Assembly: GCF_030817355.1 (NCBI RefSeq)
Contig: NZ_JAUSZH010000001.1
Span: forward strand, 7,229,001-7,293,000
Reading direction: 5' to 3'
DNA length: 64,000 bases
Origin: Streptomyces sp. V1I1
GTDB taxonomy: Bacteria; Actinomycetota; Actinomycetes; Streptomycetales; Streptomycetaceae
Under the pieces are notes generated by a model. The model ran no database searches. It was not told the origin of the DNA and was given only the letters and a program-made list of their open reading frames with translations. The first letter of the stretch is position 1. Each line of letters opens with the position of its first letter. This document shows, one piece after another, positions 60,498 to 64,000 of the stretch. The position numbers and the translations under genes were made by a program.

Positions 60498-60829
60498 TGC
60501 TCCGCCCCACTTCTTGATCTGTGGCAGGCGCTCACTTCTCCGGGTCCTGGCGTAATTATCTCTTTGGTCAACTTCTGGTGCAGCCTGCTCGGAGGGGGCG
60601 GGCCTGGGGGCTACCGGCGGCGTGTTTCCCCGATGAGCGCCTCGAAGAGGCTCGGCTCGCCGGCACGACGCCAACCGGCCGCCGCGCGACGCCGACGAAC
60701 CCGCCACGCGGGAGGCTTGACCCGCCATATTCCGGTTGGCCTCCTGGTAAGGGTGTGAACAGGCCACTCCCTCTGTCATCGCCGTTCCGTCGCCGCCTGG
60801 CCGCGGGGCCACTCCCCCTGGAGCGATTG
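60498..60829. other. 332-bp divergent intergenic region
   Basis: The region holds the promoters of the phosphatase gene (leftwards) and the APC permease gene (rightwards). I see no tRNA, known riboswitch core or convincing small gene. GGAG lies 6 bases before the permease ATG. Confidence 0.5.
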
Positions 60830-62281
60830 ATGTCGCGCCGCATCGCACGGTCATCACCCGGTACCGAAGCCCAGCCCGGCAGACCGCCCGGCTCGCTGTC
60901 GCTCGTCGACGTGGTCGCTCAGTCCGTCGGCTTCATGGGCCCCGCTTTCGCGGTGTCCTTTCTGCTGCCGATGCTCGTCGGCATCACCACCGCCACCGGC
61001 AAGGGCGCCGGCGGTGCCGCGCCGCTCGCCGTACTCCTGGGCACCGTCGGGATGCTCGGCGTCGGCTGGATCGTCTCCGCCTACGCGCGCCGCACCCGGA
61101 CAGCCGGCTCGCTGTACGACTACGTCACCTCAGGCCTCGGCACCCGCATCGGCGCCGCCGCGGGCTATGTCTACTACCTGGGCGTTCTCGTCCTGGGGGC
61201 GGCCATCGCCGTCCTCATCGGCGGCACGCTGCACGATGTCCTCAAGGCCGAGTTCGGCGTCGCCGCCCTGCCCGTCTGGGCCTGGCAGCTGCTCCTGCTC
61301 GCCGTTCTCCTCACCATCGTGCACATCGGCGTCCAGGTCTCGGTCAGGGTCCAGCTGGTGCTCGCGCTCGTCTCCATCGGCGTGCTCGCCATCTTCTTCA
61401 TCTACGTGATCGTCAAGGTCGGTGGCGACAACAGCCTGTCCGCCTTCAATCCCTCCAGCTCGGCGCAGGGCTGGGGCGGCATCGCCTTCTCCGTCATCTA
61501 CGGTGTGCTGCTCTTCACCGGCTTCGAGGCCGCGGCCAACCTCGCCGAGGAGACCGCCGAGCCCGAGCGGTTCATCCCCCAAGCCGTGCTGATCTCCCTG
61601 CTCGCCGCCGCGGTCTTCTTTCTGCTCGGCTGCTACGCGCAGATCGCCGGCTTCCACTTCAGCGTCGACGCCGTGGCCGACAGCGCCGGAGCCCCGCTCG
61701 TCGCCCTGGCCTCGCCCGGAGCGTTCGGCGCCCCGTGGGTCGCACGGCTCGTCGAACTCGTCATCGTGCTGGACATGCTCGCCGTGTACATCGGCGTCTC
61801 GGTCTCGGTCACCCGCGGTGTGCTGACGATGTCCCGCGATGGCTGGCTGCCGCAGCGGCTCGGCAAGGTGAGTGCACGCCGGGGCACCCCGGTCGGCGGC
61901 ACGAGCGTGGTCGGCGTCGTCTATCTCGCCACCATCCTGGTCAGCCAGGTCTTCGGGGGTGCTGTCGCCGTACGGGGACTCCCGGACCATGTCAGCTGGT
62001 TCGCCTGGCTGTCCGCCTTCGGCGTCTTCAGCCTGGCCGCCATCTACTTCGCCATGTGCCTCGGCGCACCGCGCGGGCTGCGCGACCATGTGAACAGGCC
62101 TCTGGTGTGGGTGAGTTCCCTCGTCGGTATGGCGGTCACCGGCGGTGCGCTGTTCGGCGCCGTCTACGAGGTGCCGGCGCCCACCATCTTGGCCGCGTGG
62201 ACCGCGATCTGCGCCATCGCGGTGGCGTTGTCGGCAGGCTTCCTGAGGGCACCGCGGGCGTCGGCGAGCCTCGAGCCGTAG
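60830..62281 (+). CDS. APC-superfamily amino acid/amine permease
   Basis: The 483-residue protein has about 12 hydrophobic segments and APC motifs: SLVDVVAQSVGFMGPAFAVSF in helix 1, ARRTRTAGSLYDYVTSGLG, and GVLLFTGFEAAANLAEETAEPERFIPQA in helix 6, the substrate-binding segment. It would import an amino acid or amine with protons. The substrate is unknown. It is convergent with a HAD phosphatase gene. Confidence 0.9.
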   Translation: MSRRIARSSPGTEAQPGRPPGSLSLVDVVAQSVGFMGPAFAVSFLLPMLVGITTATGKGAGGAAPLAVLLGTVGMLGVGWIVSAYARRTRTAGSLYDYVTSGLGTRIGAAAGYVYYLGVLVLGAAIAVLIGGTLHDVLKAEFGVAALPVWAWQLLLLAVLLTIVHIGVQVSVRVQLVLALVSIGVLAIFFIYVIVKVGGDNSLSAFNPSSSAQGWGGIAFSVIYGVLLFTGFEAAANLAEETAEPERFIPQAVLISLLAAAVFFLLGCYAQIAGFHFSVDAVADSAGAPLVALASPGAFGAPWVARLVELVIVLDMLAVYIGVSVSVTRGVLTMSRDGWLPQRLGKVSARRGTPVGGTSVVGVVYLATILVSQVFGGAVAVRGLPDHVSWFAWLSAFGVFSLAAIYFAMCLGAPRGLRDHVNRPLVWVSSLVGMAVTGGALFGAVYEVPAPTILAAWTAICAIAVALSAGFLRAPRASASLEP

Positions 62282-62326
62282 CCCGCCTCCGCCGAGGTTC
62301 CGCAGGTGCGGGCACCGGCCGCCCCG

Positions 62327-63007
62327 CTACGCGACGAGCCAGTCGTACGCGGCCCGCGCCGTGAACTCGCCCTGCCCGCCCGCGAAGAGCAGCCCCGCCG
62401 CCCGGAACGCCGGGTCGTCGGCCGTCGCGGGCACGTAGGGAATGGCGATGCAGCGCATGCCGGCCGCCTGCGCGGCCGCCGCGCCCGGAGGCGCGTCCTC
62501 CAGTACCACGCAGTCGCCCGGACGGGCCCCCAGGCGGCGCGCGGCCTCCAGGAAGATGCCGGGCTCCGGCTTGCCCTGCGCGACCTGCTCGGCGGAGACG
62601 ACCGTCGGAATGAACGCGTCAAGGCCGGTGCCCGCCAGCACCGCCTCGATGGCGGCGAGGGACGAGCCGGATGCCACCGCCATCGGCACTCCCTCCGTGT
62701 GCAGCAGTTCCACGAACTTCCGCATCTCGGGGAAGACCTCCGTCGAGGCGCGCGCCAGCTCCAGATAGTTCCGGTTCTTCCCGGCCAGCAACTCGTCGAT
62801 CGGCGCCTCGATCCCGTACTCCGCGCGCAGAATCTCCAGCGTCTCCCGCGTGCTGATGCCGATGAAGCGCGTGTGGTGCTCCCAGGTGAAGTCCGGCACG
62901 CCGTGCTGGGCCAGGAGCCGGCGCCCCGCCTCGTAGTAGTTCGGCTCGCTGTCCACGAGTGTGCCGTCGAGATCGAAGATGACCGAAGGGGTGCGCGAAT
63001 TGCTCAT
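62327..63007 (-). CDS. HAD phosphatase (beta-phosphoglucomutase-like subfamily)
   Basis: The 226-residue protein has DLDGTLVDSEP (nucleophile and acid/base Asp), a helical cap, VASGSSLAAI, GKPEPGIFLEAARRLG and LEDAPPGAAAAQAAGM. It probably dephosphorylates a sugar phosphate or a similar metabolite. Start ATG 63007 begins MSNSRTPSVIFD. It lies 25 bases downstream of the Lrp-type regulator gene on the same strand. Confidence 0.9.
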   Translation of the reverse strand: MSNSRTPSVIFDLDGTLVDSEPNYYEAGRRLLAQHGVPDFTWEHHTRFIGISTRETLEILRAEYGIEAPIDELLAGKNRNYLELARASTEVFPEMRKFVELLHTEGVPMAVASGSSLAAIEAVLAGTGLDAFIPTVVSAEQVAQGKPEPGIFLEAARRLGARPGDCVVLEDAPPGAAAAQAAGMRCIAIPYVPATADDPAFRAAGLLFAGGQGEFTARAAYDWLVA

Positions 63008-63032
63008 GCGGTCCAGCATGCCAAGGCGCGGC

Positions 63033-63515
63033 TCAGCGTGAGGTGCCGGCCGTCCTGCCCACCGACTCGACCAGCGGCAGCAGCCGGTGCGGCACGCGCT
63101 CGCGGAGCGCCATCTCGGTGCGCGTGCGCACCACGCCCGGCAGTTGGATCAGCCGCTGGATGACGTCTTCGAGATGTCCGTTGTCGCGCGCGGCGACCCG
63201 GGTCAGCAGATCCCCGCCGCCGGTGATCGAGAACGCCTCGATGATTTCCGGTACGGCCGCGAGCGCGTCGCCGACCTCGTCCAGATGACCCTGGGTGACC
63301 TCGATATGGACGAAGGCGAGGACGGGGTGTCCGAGGGCCGCGGGGGAGAGGTGCGGCCCCATGCCCGTGATCACGCCGTCCCGCTCGAGCCGGTCGATCC
63401 TGGCCTGCACGGTGCCGCGGGCGATGCCCAGGATCCGGGCGTACTCGCGAACGCTGGTGCGCGGCTGCTCGATCATCAGCCGCAGGATGCGGGTGTCGAG
63501 GGCGTCCACCGCCAT
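63033..63515 (-). CDS. Lrp/AsnC-family transcriptional regulator
   Basis: The 160-residue protein has the AsnC helix-turn-helix (LDTRILRLMIEQPRTSVREYARILGIARGTVQARIDRLERDGVI) and a RAM ligand-binding domain (HIEVTQGHLDEVGDALAAVPEI, ITGGGDLLTRVAARD). ATG 63515 is preceded by AGGAGG. It could respond to an amino acid. It is divergent from the gene at 63702. Confidence 0.9.
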   Translation of the reverse strand: MAVDALDTRILRLMIEQPRTSVREYARILGIARGTVQARIDRLERDGVITGMGPHLSPAALGHPVLAFVHIEVTQGHLDEVGDALAAVPEIIEAFSITGGGDLLTRVAARDNGHLEDVIQRLIQLPGVVRTRTEMALRERVPHRLLPLVESVGRTAGTSR

Positions 63516-63701
63516 GGTCCGCTGGCCTCCTTCTGGTCCGGTACTCCGCTGCATGACTGTACCAATGGCCAGTCTGCGTCGATCGAGTTGAGCCACTGTG
63601 CGGAGGGACGCGCGAAGGGGATGTTCATCGCCCGTCGGAGCTGCCCGCTCCTATCCTGGTGAGGGGTGGTCCGGCTCGCGGAGAGCGGGAAGGGAGCCGC
63701 G

Positions 63702-64000
63702 GTGGCTGAGCAGATCACCGGCACCGAACGGGCGATCGAGCAGGCGAGGGACGCTGTCGCCCGCGAGGCATGGGCCGATGCCTATGCCGCCCTGCGCGAC
63801 CTCGACCTCGACCGGATGACCTCCGACGACCTCGCCGCACTCGCCGATGCCGCCTGGTGGACCAGCCGCGTCGAGGAATCGATCACAGCGCGGACAAAGG
63901 CCTACTCCGGCTACGTGGCGACGGGCGCCGCCCGGCAGGCCGGATTCAGCGCCTGGATGCTCTTCTACGAGTACCAGCTGGCGGGACGTACGGCCGCGGC
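63702..64000 (+). CDS. N-terminal part of an unidentified protein, possibly a LuxR-type regulator (runs off window)
   Basis: A GTG at 63702 behind AGGGAG opens a frame without stops to the window edge. The visible 99 residues (VAEQITGTERAIEQARDAVA, EAWADAYAALRDLDLDRMTS, DDLAALADAAWWTSRVEES) look like a TPR-like helical repeat. This is similar to N-termini of some Streptomyces LuxR-family regulators, but the decisive C-terminus is outside the window. Confidence 0.6.
   Translation, partial: MAEQITGTERAIEQARDAVAREAWADAYAALRDLDLDRMTSDDLAALADAAWWTSRVEESITARTKAYSGYVATGAARQAGFSAWMLFYEYQLAGRTAA

Noticed and set aside
60498..60829. Possible riboswitch in the leader of the APC permease gene
   Set aside because: Several GC-rich stems are possible, but no conserved core of a known riboswitch class could be recognised.

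Overview
The window is high-GC actinobacterial DNA and almost certainly a Streptomyces chromosome. Supporting signs are the strong third-position GC bias, many GTG and TTG starts, a Streptomyces subtilisin-inhibitor-like protein, a SpoIIE-type phosphatase with HATPase, a cspA cold-shock gene with a long leader, DUF5988, DUF6296 and SCO6745-family proteins, and a class F sortase. LAYOUT. 1-2.6 kb: an end-joining pair in which the LigD polymerase gene is intact but the ligase gene has lost its middle; then two small DUF genes and an anti-sigma-like HATPase. 2.7-8.3 kb: a protease inhibitor with an unusual reactive site, ctaG, pfkA, the lipid II amidation pair murT-gatD, and def. 8.5-15.5 kb: a TetR/acyl-CoA dehydrogenase divergon, glutathione peroxidase, thioesterase II, a DUF3516-type helicase and a YdjM-like membrane protein. 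15.6-26.7 kb: a heterodimeric ABC exporter with complementary degenerate ATP sites, a secreted PNGase A-like protein convergent with a Tat-exported GH109-type oxidoreductase, a MarR-controlled ABC exporter, and an MltG-like transglycosylase. 26.7-33 kb: a lysine/2-aminoadipate catabolic operon (flavin oxidoreductase, 2-oxoadipate dioxygenase/decarboxylase, piperideine-6-carboxylate-type dehydrogenase, flavin monooxygenase) divergent from a LysR regulator; the first oxidoreductase gene is split by two compensating frameshifts. 33-35.6 kb: a scar with an IS110-family element inserted in a collapsed sulfonate-type ABC transporter locus whose Cys-rich leader peptide is still intact. 36.1-48.9 kb: the most interesting part, a ~12.8-kb accessory segment bracketed by direct repeats of the 3' end of a yjbQ-like gene. 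It encodes a catabolic set (alpha/beta hydrolase, thiolase, HAD, AMP-dependent acyl-CoA ligase, enoyl-CoA hydratase, ACAD11-like dehydrogenase, SDR, APH-type kinase) plus its own TetR regulator. Four promoters in the segment share one palindromic operator with the same geometry. HAD, APH kinase and ACAD11-like protein are the three modules of eukaryotic ACAD10/11. With the ligase and SDR they suggest a phosphorylation-dependent pathway for 4-hydroxy or 4-keto acids, or gamma-lactones, resembling the Lva levulinate pathway. 49-64 kb: a secreted S15/CocE-like hydrolase, cspA and a DEAD-box helicase, a repeat-rich surface protein next to a class F sortase, a glutamine-synthetase-like enzyme divergent from a MarR regulator, a decayed acetoacetate decarboxylase gene, a PAS/GAF/SpoIIE phosphatase, an APC permease, a HAD phosphatase, a Lrp/AsnC regulator and the start of one more gene. 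No rRNA, tRNA, CRISPR array or recognisable integrase was seen. All functional calls come from reading the sequence and recalled family knowledge; no searches were run.
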